Shown here piece after piece: positions 11,509 through 23,341 of a DNA stretch of 64,000 nucleotides (position 1 is the first letter of the stretch; every line of letters starts with the position of its first letter). The notes beneath the pieces are model-generated. The model was not told the origin of the DNA. It did not search any database and saw nothing but the letters and a program-made list of their open reading frames with translations. Source of the stretch: Corticium candelabrum (Eukaryota; Porifera; Homoscleromorpha; Homosclerophorida; Plakinidae); assembly GCF_963422355.1 (NCBI RefSeq), contig NC_085100.1, forward strand, positions 2,616,068 to 2,680,067, given 5' to 3'. Position numbers and translations under genes: made by a program.

Positions 11509-13034
11509 TTAAACCCTCTGAATGTTTCTCTTCGTAGATTGATAGAACGAAGGCTAACCCTAATTACCGTTGAGTTTTATTGCGCTAGCCTCATCTTCTG
11601 TGAGAGGAGATCTAGAGGGTCAAGTCTGCTGGGAGAAAACGGCGTTTAGCTAGCATCCTACTTGCAAAGAGCTCTTCTAAGGCGTTAAAACACAATATCC
11701 CTCTATAGTTACCATTCCCGTTTAGTTTTTGTGTACTTTACTGGCAAGCTAGCTAGGCTATGCAGCTAATTCAGTTGGTGTAGGTGGAGCTTAGCGCCAA
11801 TAACGTGTCAGTCTGGCACATGCTCTGTACATAACCCGCGTTTTCTCCGCTACCAAAGCGACTGTTAGCCTGAGCACGAAGTTTCACGATAAAGCCTACA
11901 TTTGAGATTACGCTGTATTTCCGTTGGAGTTCCCCTAGAGATCCGATGAAGGGACATCGTGTGAGCCTCGTGTATTGCACTAGAAAAGAACACCATGCAT
12001 GGGTACGAGTCTACAGTGTACTACCTGTAGGTAGACAATGTACTACTTGTTTCGATAATTTTATGTTGGCACCAGGCAATGAGTGCTTCCCAAGACACAC
12101 CCCAGCTAGTAGCTTGGACAATAATTATCTGAACACTTGAAGAGGTTTGTACGTAGAGTCTAGAGCCAATCATGTACGCTAGCTATAGAGATTGAGATTT
12201 AGCAAATATCGCTATTTGAGAGATCATCCCTACACATGTACTACACTAGAGATAGAACCGGTTTGCGGAAGTCTATCCAAAGTACACCACAGTATACTAG
12301 AGAACAGATAACGATAGTCGTGAATTTCAGAGAGCAGCCCTACTATACTATTTACGTAAGTCTCGGCAAAGGCTCGCGTGTTTTTCCGAGTATACATGAC
12401 AGGTCTAGGGCTGTTGAACTTTTCTAGCAGATAATTTGGCAGTGTACGTATAGCTCCATGCACTAGAAGAGTAGTGAGACATTGACACCTGCACGCCATG
12501 ACATCTAATACAAGCAGAACACACTACTCAGCAAAATAGCATCAGCAACCAATTCAACTAGAGTGCTACGCATGCGTGCATTACACTAAAACACTAGCAG
12601 CAGTTCAACTGTATTTGAAAGCAGCTCTCGCTCACATCTTCTCTGTCTCGTTGTGAGGGATATCTGTAGATAATTAGAGAATGAGAGACAAATCATGTGC
12701 ATTCATGCATATGTGCAAAGTTGATCTAACTAAACTGAATTGAGGTAGACCTGGTCACCTACTGACCATTCTAGCAAACATGAAGACATGCAGCTCGCGT
12801 CAGTGTTTCCAGAATACGCATGCAACGTCCATGTCCGTATACACAGCGTACTAACAAACCCATGGCATCAAGACAGCTCTCGATTACTATGCGAGTACCA
12901 TACGTTCCGACTCTTCCTACTCGGCGAAACGCTATTTAGGGCACGTTTTAAGTGTCAAAACATGCAAGATAGACTTTTGTATTTGTAGGCTAGTCATTCT
13001 GAGGTGGAGGTTTCATTCTGCTGCTTGGGTCACT

Positions 13035-13332
13035 CAGGGGCGTACCGTGGCCATTGGAAGTGGGGGGGCTGAAATACCCGAACACTGACACGCCCCTTTG
13101 ACAAAAATTGTATTGAGACGACATGGTGTCAGTGAAGTAGTGTTGATCACGGAAACCGATGTCTGCAGCCTAGTGTGAGACACGCATGCTCGGCCTCGAA
13201 CATCCAGACTGTAAACAGACGCGCACGTTTACAAAAAGCTACGTAACGCTAGTTTTCACCTGACAAAATGGGAAACGCCCACAAAAACTGGGGGGGCTAT
13301 AGCCCATTTAGCCCATGCCACGGTACGCGCCT
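13035..13332. mobile_element. hAT-like MITE with 8-bp target duplication
   Basis: The termini are inverted: caggggcgtaccgtggc at the left, and caggcgcgtaccgtggc when the right end is read on the opposite strand. The target-site duplication GGGTCACT flanks it at 13027-13034 and 13333-13340. The 8-bp TSD and CAGGG termini fit hAT. Copy 2 of the block lacks the element. Confidence 0.8.
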
Positions 13333-13983
13333 GGGTCACTCCACACTGCTGGTGGGGTAATTCATTCTAGGCAGGCGGGATTGGAGTCTAATTCATTGTG
13401 GGGTTATTCATTCTGCTGGTAGGGGTTCGCTGCTGTTGTAATTCATTCTGCTGGTGCGGTTACCTTTGTCTAAGGCCTGTCCACACTAAACCAGAATGGC
13501 GACTCCACGCGTTGATACAGCGACGTAAGGTGAGCGAGAATGAAGACGAGTGAGCAGGACTAGATGTTCCGACTACATTCGTCGCGTACGTGAAGGTAAC
13601 GCCCACCTATTTCTAATTGGATTCAAGCGATCGCGATTCGAAACCACCTTCCGATGTGGATTGGATTTATCGAGATCGGATCGAGCGATCCAGCTGACAG
13701 AGTGGACAGGCTTAGAGCATGCATGGCTGTAGCCTGTAGAGATATGCAACACACTGCCCGAAGCCTGAGCGCTTGTAATTACCAACGAGATAATTGACCA
13801 AGCCCAAGGCAGGTCGATTATGCTAAGCCTCCCAGCTGAGCTTCAATAACATATTGATAGATCCCGTTACAAACCATGCTCTAATTGCTGTCGAATATGT
13901 CACGTGACAGATAGATCCTACATGTAGTGTGATTGGTGAAATTAATTAATCCGATAGCAATTTCGAATTTCTCATTAATGCAT

Positions 13984-14590
13984 GTGTTCACACTAAGGTT
14001 TAGAACTGGGTTAGCTACTGCTTAGCATAACCAATTAGAATATATCAGGTCAGTTTACGACAGGAATGTGGGTTAGTAGGGCTAGCCTAGACCTTCCGAA
14101 ATGTAGAGTTAGCGCTGGGTCTAGCTGGGGTTAGCGCTTGTCAAAACAGTCCAGTTTATTCATATTTCGTATCACAGCAATGCATCAAAGGAGATTGCTC
14201 TACTTTGTGTTGGTCTGGCAGTGTTTCTTGAGCAAATCGAATCAGCAGTACGACTTGCAGAATTCTTTAGTGAAAGACTGTGTCGCATCCGTAGATTCAG
14301 GCAACTGCTGCTGTTCTATCACACACATGTGGTCCCTACGCCTAGACAAGGCACTCGAAGACGGAAAGCGGTCGGAAGACGTTCCAATTCTTGCGCGGGA
14401 ATTGAGTAGCGTAGCTTGAGTAATGATACAAGTCTGCTAGAGTTCACACAACCTATCGTGACTAATTGGAGGCATTCAACTGGATGAGCTCAAGCTCAAC
14501 ATGTGGGAATACGCCTACCTTGCGCATAGCACAGCAGGGTGTTATGACTAATTAGCGCAAACCCGGGTTTGCTAACCCAAGTGTGAACAC
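13984..14590 (+). mobile_element. MITE family with GTGTTCACACT termini, copy 1
   Basis: Begins gtgttcacactaaggtttag and ends ccaagtgtgaacac, about 600 bp. Relatives: 26822-27425 (same position in block copy 2), 20995-21425 (reverse) and 36167-36773. An open frame of about 90 codons recurs in the copies but shows no recognisable domain. Confidence 0.75.
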
Positions 14591-14795
14591 GGCCATTAGA
14601 ATGACTGACACTTCCAGCCGTCCAAACGTTTTGCTGTGCAGCTAGGTAACTAATTGCAGACCACCTTGTAATGTAATTACTATTACAGTCTTCTTTAATT
14701 AACTCGTCAATTATGTAGTTACTAAGTCCTCAGGCCTGGAGTTACTCATTCTGCTGGAAGCGTACGTACATCAAGACACAGTCGAAATATTTAGG

Positions 14796-14801
<6 letters not shown>

Positions 14802-14835
<34 letters not shown>

Positions 14836-14848
14836 TATCATCCTCATC
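14802..14848. repeat. (ATC)n microsatellite, short allele
   Basis: About 12-15 units; the homologous tract in block copy 2 has about 31. Confidence 0.9.
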
Positions 14849-15294
14849 ATCAATCAACTGAGACAAATTCCGGGATCGAAGCGAGCCAAATATGCTGCAA
14901 CATGAAAACGTCTGACAATGAATTACCCCACCAGCAGTCCGAGTAACCCTACCAGCAGAATGAAACACCCTGCCTCAGAATGACTAGCCTCAAAAAGTCT
15001 ATCTTGCACTTTGACACTGACAACGAACGCGCCATAGATTTTTGCACAGCAATGCGCCGGTGACAGGCGTCAAGACGATCATAGAGCATTATCTAATGAG
15101 ATACTGTAGTATCAAGTTCTTGTTTAGATAGATGTTCTCATAGTGTGTAGCAAGAACAAAGCACCCAGTAACTGTAAAGTGAATGGAAATTTCAGCCGAC
15201 TGCGTGTACACTGACCGGACCTAGCGCAAAGTCGCTCAAGCGAGGGCTGTGTACGATCTAGCATTGATTTCATGGACTCTGCACGTATGCTCAC

Positions 15295-15611
15295 CAATGT
15301 TTGAGACTTCTGCTTCTCTTTCATCATCTTGATCGTTTCTATTTCCACGTCAATCTCATTCGCTTTCGCGTCAACCTCAACTTTTTCCGAGTCGACACCA
15401 TCCGGCCTTTCCACCGCATTCTGTTGAATCTAGATTTGCGACAGCAGCATGTGATGGTATCTATACTGGATAGTCTATCTAGAGTGAGTCAACCTAGACT
15501 GACCGCAAGGCCACTGCTACGGCGGCGGCGGCGACGTTTCCAGCCTTCACTGCCTTGAATGCACATCAGTCCGATGGCCAGAGCCAATATCAGCACTCCG
15601 ATGCGAGCCAT
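15295..15611 (-). CDS. small predicted secreted peptide, copy A1
   Basis: Exon 1 (15611-15504, 36 codons) starts with a typical signal peptide (MARIGVLILALAIGLMCIQG), followed by SEGW and a run of six arginines. A GT donor at phase 0 leads to exon 2 (15420-15295) after an AACAG acceptor. Exon 2 encodes an acidic helix-like segment: VDSEKVEVDAKANEIDVEIE. The same two-exon layout, phase and AG acceptor recur in copies A2, A3 and P5/B3. In A1 one base is missing near the end of exon 2 relative to A2 and A3, so this copy may be damaged. No known family is recognised. The product is probably secreted and possibly proteolytically processed at the Arg cluster (inference). Confidence 0.55.
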
Positions 15612-15675
15612 TGACAGTGCACAGCCGATTCGACCGTCGGTATGCGAGAAATGTTTCAAGTGTAGTCCTACTAGA

Positions 15676-16255
15676 CGATGTTAGGGGGCGGAGCTCCTAG
15701 AGCATGCGCAATTTCGAGGGTAACACGCACCTTTTGCACCTTACTCTTCGGAAAGCTATTGCTACGCGCAACCATTGCTGTACGCAAAGACAGCTCGTCT
15801 ACTAGACACAATGTTACACGAACAATTTAAGTTTACTGCAGCTAGCTAATCATAAATTGGCTCTAGACTAGAGCTAGCACGTTGTGGAACAAGAACAAAG
15901 CATTCTATAGAGTGGAATATGGAAGTGGAACCCAATAATGAATAATACAGCCAGACTTAACACCCTAGTACGTCTAATTAGATAAGAAGACGTACGGCCG
16001 CTCATGCACACTATCTAGAGAACTAGATGAGACCGATGCCGTAGAAAGCGCTTGTTCAAACATTCTCTTTGTATACGCGCGCTAATAATGTTTTCAAATA
16101 GCCTGTTTACTGGCTTCTTGGGACTGCTGCTCTTTCTTTCATCATCTCCATTTCCTCGTCAATCTCATTCCTTTTTACGTCAACCTCAGCTCCCTCCAAG
16201 TCAACAGCAGGCGCCTCTCACCGTCGCTGTGAACGAGGCTACTACCTATGGCGCG
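15676..16255 (-). repeat. duplicated block, B part, copy B1
   Basis: Starts gatgttagggggcggagctcc; homologous to 29121-30300 (with an inserted MITE) and 53188-53760. It contains the B-type second exon of the secreted peptide family. Confidence 0.8.
16107..16219 (-). CDS. secreted-peptide family, B-type exon 2 (copy B1)
   Basis: Encodes EVDVKRNEIDEEMEMMKE and ends PRSQ-stop. The frame and stop position match B2 (30160-30272), and B3 (53617-53739) ends ARSQ-stop at the same place. It aligns with the A-type exon 2 (EVDAKANEID...MMKE). No first exon was found beside this copy; a minisatellite follows instead. Confidence 0.5.
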
Positions 16256-16283
16256 TTATGTAGGCCAAAATTACACCATCTCC

Positions 16284-16822
16284 ATGAGCACACCGGTTGG
16301 CTCATTAGGACAAACCGGTTAGCTACGTATCTAGACACGAGGACGCCGGCTAACTGATGAGAACACCGAATATCTAGACATGAGCACACCGGTTAGCTCA
16401 CTAGGACACCGGTTATCACGCCGGCTAACTTATGAGGACACCGCTTATCTAGACATGAGCACACCACTTGGCTCACTAGGACACCGGTTATCTACATGAG
16501 GACGCCGGCTAACTCATGAGGACACCGGTTAGCTCATGAGGACACCGGTTAACTCTTGAGGAGACCGGCTAACTCATGAGGACACCGGCTAACTCATGAG
16601 GACACCGGCTAACTCATGAGGACACCGGCTAACTCATGAGGACACCGGCTAACTCATGAGGACACCGGCTAACTCATGAGGACACCGGTTAGCTCATGAG
16701 GACACCAGTTAACTCTTGAGGAGACCGGTTAACTCATGAGGACCCTGGTTAACTCATGAGGAGACCGGTTAACTCATGAGGACTCCGGTTAATTAACTCA
16801 TGCACACCGGTTAATTAATAAT
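16284..16822. repeat. 20-bp minisatellite (gacaccggctaactcatgag)
   Basis: About 24 head-to-tail copies, with diverged members at both edges and nearly identical ones in the middle. No spacers separate units. It abuts the B1 block copy directly. Confidence 0.95.
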
Positions 16823-17454
16823 TAATAAAGTTGTCTTTTTATACGGTGTCCCGGATAGAGCATGGCGCTGCCTTGATTTCGCTAGAGCTCTGCTGGCATG
16901 ACATTCAAGATAGCGCTTCGCTCGTTTAGCAACTACCTGAACAAGGAGTCAAAGCTTGTACAGTACGTTTATGTGTATAAAGGCCTACTCTCGTGATTTT
17001 TATAAATAATAGTGACAGATTCTTGAGTCATCTCTATAGACCCTAGTTGTCGGAGCTACGGCGTGATCTACTCGTCGCAAAGACTTACGGCTTGCGAGCG
17101 CTCAACTTCTTTGCAAGCTCTGTATACAACGCATAGGAATAACGAGGTCACTGTTGAACGGATTTTACGCTCAATTTGAAAGGTTCAGATATCGAAACGA
17201 TACCTTTGTAGTATACACGACACGCCAATCAATGTGCTATGTCTTTCAGTAGTCTAATAAAAAGGGTGGTCGAGAAGGGGCTTGGCTGAACATAGGAAGT
17301 GGTGATAGATAGATAGATAGATAGATAGATATATTTGTACAGGTAGCCCTATCAGCCTAAGGCTGGTCTTACTAGGAGACCTGTATCATAATAGGGACCC
17401 TCAAATAGTCTCCAGACACCTGACAACATAGTCTACACAAATTCTATTTTTGAC
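16823..17454. other. non-coding stretch with a GATA microsatellite
   Basis: Contains (GATA)n at about 17306-17330. No gene seen. Confidence 0.5.
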
Positions 17455-19083
17455 TTAGGTCGTTCTATGATCCAGCACGAACTCTTTACATGCTATGTAC
17501 AGATCTATACCATAGTTATCACTGTCAGTACTTGGGTTGACCATTGCTTGGAGCAGCTGAAAGTCATCGTCATTCACTGGCCGCGGAGTCGTTGGCACAG
17601 CAACATTATTCAATTCTTCTTCAGCCACTGGGCCATCCCAGTCAATTCCATAACTTTTCCGATCCGACTCTTCCTAAAAATCCACATATCCCCTACAAAA
17701 CAAACTTCAACTTGTTTATCTACTTTTACTTACAGACACCAACATTTCTTGAGCAGGGGTGTGATTACTGCCAATCATGTTTAGAGTTCCCTCTGTCCAG
17801 AGCTGTAGGGGTGTTCTTGATTGACCACTTAATGTATGGTTATTCCAGCCACAGCGCCAAGTCTTCAAATGATTGTTGATCCGAGGAATATAGATATAGT
17901 GCAAGCAAAAACAAGTCCACATCATCATTTGGATTGAGAACTCCACATTCTTCCAAGTGTGTGAAAAGAGTATAATACAGTGAAAGAACACAAGTAAAAA
18001 CATCTCTCCAAAGACGCTCAATACGCTGATTATGGACACTTCGACCAGTTATCATGCTCCCACGACCAGGTCCACGGCGAGGATGATTTAACATGAAACG
18101 TGCCACCTCGACATTTTCTCCTCCTTGATCAGACCGAACTCTTGATGGTACACCAAAAAATGTAGTAGCTTCAATAAAGAGTCTCAGCACAGTGGAAGAC
18201 TTGTTGTTGTCAGAGCAACAAATATACACAGGTAGCCTTGAAAATCCATCAACACCAGCATGAATAACAAGTCTCCACCTATAAAGAAAATACACATTTG
18301 TATTTTATTTTTGAAAATGAAGACGCCAACTTCACCATTTAGAAAGTGATTATTTAGATACCTTACAAGTTTGTGATTCCCATCTATATGCCATAGTGCC
18401 TGAGGACCATATACAGAGTAGGGGGCTCTAGGATGAATCTGACCCAACCACCTTAGTACCACACCATGAGAATCACACCTTTGCATGGCACTTCTAAGTC
18501 TTCCTTGCTGAATGCGGAGTCCACGGCCTCGAAGGTAACCATCCATCATACGATATCCACTACTTGGAAACTCGTGGATCAAGCTCTGTATAACTGAGTC
18601 TAGCTCATCATCAGAAATGTCAGTGTAGATAGCAGACACAGAGAGATTGTACTCAGTCAAACGCCTACGAATAGTTCGAACAGACACAGAAAACATCGCA
18701 CTAATAGCAGAAGCAGAAAATCCCAACTCCAGAAGCTTGGCTAGCTGTTCTCTCGACACCGCAAAACGGGGTCTACCACGCGTAGTACCTCTCGTCTGGT
18801 CGCTTTCAATCGGAGCGTGGAATGGCAGGTTCGGATATCTATCTGAGTACAGATCGTCTTTGACCAGCCAGATAGCTTGTAACAGAAGATGTAGAATGGG
18901 CAACAGATCCGTGTATTCTTCTAGAAAAGTGAGTCTGTTCAAGTGTACACACAGTTGCTCGCAACGAAACAAAATAAATTCTACATCGTAACGAGAGGTA
19001 CGTAAACGCAGCTGGTGTAGAAGATCATGAACACACCGGCGTACAGAAGGCCTTACATCAAAAGGGTCAGACATACAGTACAA
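17455..19083 (-). pseudogene. integrase-core (DDE) gene, locus 1, with a frameshift
   Basis: Three exons as in locus 2: 19083-18362, 18278-about 17735 and 17673-17455. Exon 1 carries a helix-turn-helix region (ISAMFSVSVRTIRRRLTEYN). The retroviral-integrase-type core follows, with catalytic acids in [19 protein letters not shown] and [10 protein letters not shown]. The last exon encodes a YGIDWDGP motif and an acidic tail. The frame breaks in exon 2 at a run of five A on + (17907-17911): upstream reads ...DDVDLF, downstream continues in another frame as [15 protein letters not shown]. Locus 2 (39169-40757) reads through at this point. Related proteins are widespread in invertebrates and fish and are probably transposon-derived. 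HECT exons lie just upstream on the same strand. Confidence 0.8.
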
Positions 19084-19381
19084 ACGTCTACGTCAGCTCC
19101 CCGCTCTCTAAAGATGACAATCCGGAAATGCTGAAGGCGCAGAGCGCGATCTATATCACGCACGATAGCTACACAAGACTAGCTTGCAAGCATGCGTACA
19201 GCTAGATACATAATACTCTTTGTTCACCAGGTATTTACGTCAGGCTACTAAGGCAACAGCTTTAAATATCAAGCTAGAACAGCGGCAAAACTTAATAATT
19301 GTGGGAAAGCATGCTATATAGCATATAAATAAATGCATGCTTATAGAAATGAAACGTCAAAAACGCTGCTAAAGATAAGTT

Positions 19382-20383
19382 CTAGTTTTTCCCAAATCCA
19401 CCATGGCACAAGAGCCCAGTGGTCATGCTCTTCTTAAAATCTTTATAGCTGTAGTACTTAGATGGTAAGACTAACTCGAGAGAACAAGTGGAAGCTGTTG
19501 GATACAAGTTGTCCTTATTGAAATGCAAAGAGGGAGCTGGAGAAAATTTAACAGCAGGAACTTCATTAGATCCTGAAAAGAAGATCATTACGTCCTTCAA
19601 AGTAACATCAAGCTTGCCACCTGTACAGTAACATATATGGTCAGCAATTATACAGACAATAGCACAGCTAATGGAATGCCTACTTTGGCATTCATCCAGA
19701 AAATCAAAAAAATATAAGAAGGTAGCTTCTTCTCTTTCTCTATCGTTGGTTGCTTGTTCTGAAAACACTTTCTTTTCAAACAAGTCTCTTATATACTCTG
19801 GAAAAATGATTCAGAATATGAACATAACAACTGTCTGTCTGTAAATGAAAATCCATACCAGCAGTTACTTCTTCATCTTTTTCCCAAAAAAAACCTGCAA
19901 ACATCACTGGTGCTGATCTAATTTTGTCTAGTACCCCTAAATTTGCCATGCCTTCGCATAGCTGGTCGATTTCGCCTTTCACTGCAAAAAGGCAATGATG
20001 GAGACAGAGCATACGCAAAATGCTCTCTTTGTCCTTTTGATGAAGAGAAGTGCATCCAGCATTTGTCAACACATCCAGGACAGTCTCCTGGCTTATAGCA
20101 TCAACAAATTGACCATCACTAGTCTCTTGAAGCTATGTTTGAAAAGAACAAACATACACACATATGCTGTATACATATGGTTCTAAAATTAGAGTGATCT
20201 ACTGACCTCTTTTGCAATGGTGGCAATGTCATTGTCAGGAATGTCAAGTGGAGAAATAGACAGCTCTCTAATTTCTTTCCCATAGATGTACTCAAACATT
20301 GTCTTAGTTATAAATGGCATGCCCGGACCTCCATGAGCAATTGACATTGCTACTAGCTGGCCAAGCTTTCGAAAGTCCCCAGA
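19382..20383 (-). CDS. HECT E3 ubiquitin ligase, C-terminal exons (locus 1)
   Basis: Four exons join in phase: 20383-20207, 20132-19859, 19797-19684 and 19620-19382. The first carries the N-lobe motif AHGGPGMPFITKTMFEYI. The last carries the catalytic C-lobe YPTASTCSLELVLP with the active-site Cys, and ends GGFGKN, as expected about 35 residues after the Cys. It resembles the HECT domain of G2E3-like proteins. The beginning of the N-lobe ([18 protein letters not shown] in locus 2) and all N-terminal domains are not found; a long CA microsatellite and an inverted-repeat element lie where they should be. The copy may be 5'-truncated or have distant exons. The integrase gene starts 299 bp downstream on the same strand. 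Confidence 0.8.
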
Positions 20384-20435
20384 CTAAAAGACATACCCAG
20401 ACAAAACTAGACTACAATGCACTCGCGGGCACGCG

Positions 20436-20438
<3 letters not shown>

Positions 20439-20478
<40 letters not shown>

Positions 20479-20479
20479 C

Positions 20480-20523
<44 letters not shown>

Positions 20524-20549
20524 GACACCCACACTCACGTGCACGCACG

Positions 20550-20610
<61 letters not shown>
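20439..20610. repeat. compound (CA)n microsatellite
   Basis: Three CA blocks separated by gcgacac and gtgacacccacactc. ORFs of alternating T-H or V-C across it are artefacts. Confidence 0.95.
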
Positions 20611-20611
<1 letters not shown>

Positions 20612-20634
20612 AGTGTGGAAAATGATAGAACATG

Positions 20635-22225
20635 GGACAATGTCCCACCTAATGTGTTGGTTGTCTGACCATATACTGCACCAGCATTGAGAAGTGTTTT
20701 AATTGGAAAAACATCAACCCCTACGCATACATGATAGTGTAAACCTTGTCTGTTTCATGAACTTAGGTGCCTCCTAGTATGCTTTATCCAGAGAAAACTT
20801 CAGCTGCCTTTAACGTCATTCTCCCTTGGAAGCTGGTTATTAAAAATTACATGCAAAATGGCTGCAGTAGGGAAGGCACTTAATTAGAATCATGCAGTCT
20901 GTCTGTCTGAGCAGACGGGAATATAACGCCCAGACATTGGACAGTCAAAACAAGTCAAAAAAGGCTATTAATTAAGCGACTATCTAAAGTCTTCACACTA
21001 GCAAACCCAGATTTTTGCGCTAATTTCTGACCGCTTTCCGTCTTAGAGTGCGTTCTCTACATGTAGGGACCACATGCATGTGATAAAACAGCAGCAGTTG
21101 CCTGAATCTACGGATGCGACGTCTTTCACTACAGAATTCCGCAAGTTGTGCTGCGGATTCGATTTGCTCAAGAAAACACTGCCAGACCACCACAAAGTAC
21201 ACAAAGTAGAGCAATCTTCTTTGACAGCAATCTTCTTTGATTCAATGTTGTGATAAGCAATATGAATAAACTGGAATGTTTTGACAAGCGCTTAAACCCA
21301 GTGCTAACCCTACATTTTGAAAGGGCTAAGCTAACCCACATTCCTGTAGTAAACTGACCTGATTATTGTAATTGATTATGCTAAGCAGTAGCAAACCCAG
21401 TTCTAAACCCTAGTGTGAACCCAGACAACTGCATGCCAGGAAGACTGATCCAGCCTAGGTAAAGTCCTAACTTCCACCCTAGAAAAATTGCAATAACTCC
21501 CGTTAGGAAAGCCGCAAGCAATGTGCTACTAATGTCATTTGAAGATCTGTTCATGCAGTGCCGTTCTTGTCAGATAGATATCCGGTAATTTCCTGTATAT
21601 TATTGCATCAAGGAGCTGACCAATGGACAGTCAGTATATGATTACAGGTAATAACACCTTGAAACCTGTAGTTATCTGAGGAGGTAGCACTCTAAAACTA
21701 GCTGGTAATGTTATTGATAATAGTCTAGACGGGTCAATAGCTCTGGGAAACCTTCTTCTACAGAGTAAAAACTCCCCAATTCTGACTTTAGACCATCATT
21801 GTGACATGTAGTCAATGCCCGTGGTAGTTTCTACTTCCATGTAGTCTCTAGAAATGCAGTCATGCTATTGGCACATTAGACTGTTGGACATATATAATTG
21901 ATAACGCATGCTCTCAGTGTACTATGTCCTAATCCAGTTACAAAATGCCCTCCCACAAGTTGTTTCCTGGGTTGAAGTTAGCTGGGACGGACTTTAGGAC
22001 ATTCTTGTATGGTGTTACATGTGTAATTAAGTGCCTCCCCATTTTGCATGTAATTTTTGATAACTGGATATTAAATTAACAGTTACACCATTGCAAAAGC
22101 CAAGAACAAGGTTTACACTATCATATATGCGTACAGTTGGATGTTTTGTCAAACGTCCCAACACTGGTGCAGTGTTTGGTTAGACAAGTATTTGGTCAGA
22201 CAAACAACACATTTGGTGGGACATT
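20635..22225. mobile_element. element bounded by inverted arms (about 250 and 205 bp)
   Basis: 20635-20895 and the reverse of 22020-22225 match in several blocks: acaatgtcccacc-aatgtgttg, atgatagtgtaaaccttg and aaaaattacatgcaaaatgg. The interior contains the GTGTTCAC-type MITE at 20995-21425. This looks like a foldback or MITE-like insertion next to the truncated HECT gene. The ends and target duplication are not resolved. Confidence 0.6.
20995..21425 (-). mobile_element. GTGTTCACACT-type MITE, copy 3, reversed
   Basis: Begins ttcacactagcaaacccag and ends cctagtgtgaaccc. It is shorter than the other copies and diverged. Confidence 0.65.
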
Positions 22226-22349
22226 GTCCTATGTTGATCCTGCAGTTATTTTTCACACTGGGTACTATGCCAGCACTATTAGAGGAATTTGAAATTTGGA
22301 TGAGATCAACTGAAAAGATCGAGCTAGTAGATATACTTTATAAATAATT

Positions 22350-23051
22350 GGATGTGGTTTCAGTAGTTTTCGTTTTTTATCCTGTCATAACTGTATCTTA
22401 TAAAATATAGTGTAAACCCACTATCACAAGCATCTGCTACTTAGAGCTTTATTAGATTATAGACCTATGCCTATATGGAGTCTCACTATAATTGTCACAA
22501 GGGTTACTGGAGTGAAACTGGGTTGATCGAGTCTATAGGCTTTCATGTGCAAAATAGCTTGTTAGTCTACAATTATGTCTAGAATTCCAAGTGCCAGTAA
22601 ATACTACAAAAATCCTGTTGTTACTTTTAATTGAATTTTTTGCTTTTGCTGTCACAAGCAGAGCAGAAGCTGCACAAAGATGAGATAGCAGCACATAAGA
22701 TAATTTTGTATTAGGTGAAGACAACATAATGTAATAGAAATTTGGCAAAAATTGCCAAATCGGCAAACGTATTTATTATCTATAATATTATTCTTACATG
22801 TTACATTGAATAATGCTCAAACAATTAGAGCACACTCTAAAGGTGAATTTGTATTTATGCAACAGTAAAGATACTTAATTATTAAAATATATTCCCAACA
22901 GTAATTCAAAACAAATTTTTCAATGCACTTTAATTTAAACATTTTTTGTCTGATCAAATCTATTGGATGCCCACACAATTTTCTATTTGGCTGGACATAT
23001 GTCCGAGCAGGCAGGAAAAATTATTTCGAGCACTGGACAGACAGACACAGG

Positions 23052-23107
<56 letters not shown>

Positions 23108-23294
23108 AGCCATCAAGGCCAAACACTTGTAATAGAGTTACTGTTCGCCATTTTGGCGTAGACTTTACATAGATTTCCTGTTTGTTTTCTTGTAATTAGT
23201 ACCTAGAGTTATCGTAGTTTGCTTACCTGTAGTTATTTCACTTTAGCCTATATGTATGCTACCGTTTCTGTATTTGATGAGAAGTATTGTTAAT

Positions 23295-23341
<47 letters not shown>

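Larger units (their letters stand above)
11509..14990 (+). repeat. long duplicated block, copy 1, first part
   Basis: Collinear with 24697-27835. Several hundred bases at a time differ by only a few substitutions. Main differences: copy 1 has a 298-bp MITE at 13035-13332 with surrounding sequence that copy 2 lacks, and a short (ATC)n tract (14802-14836) that is much longer in copy 2. Homology continues into the peptide-gene region (to about 16255 here and 30300 in copy 2). I saw no protein domain in this part. The similar ORFs in both copies reflect the recent duplication. Confidence 0.85.

Noticed and set aside
11771-13785. Several 60-90 codon frames recurring at 24.9-26.6 kb
   Set aside because: They recur because the DNA block is recently duplicated; no splice signals, domains or selection pattern support coding.
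14138-14419. 93-codon frame recurring near 27 and 36 kb
   Set aside because: Lies inside the MITE family; similarity follows DNA homology and no domain is visible.
16284-16822. Possible CRISPR array
   Set aside because: Units follow each other without spacers and the genome is eukaryotic; it is a minisatellite.
22141-22347. 68-codon frame after the inverted-repeat element
   Set aside because: Overlaps the inverted arm shared with 20635-20895; no recognisable domain.
22923-23172. Open frames of Arg-Glu repeats
   Set aside because: Translation of a (GA)n microsatellite.
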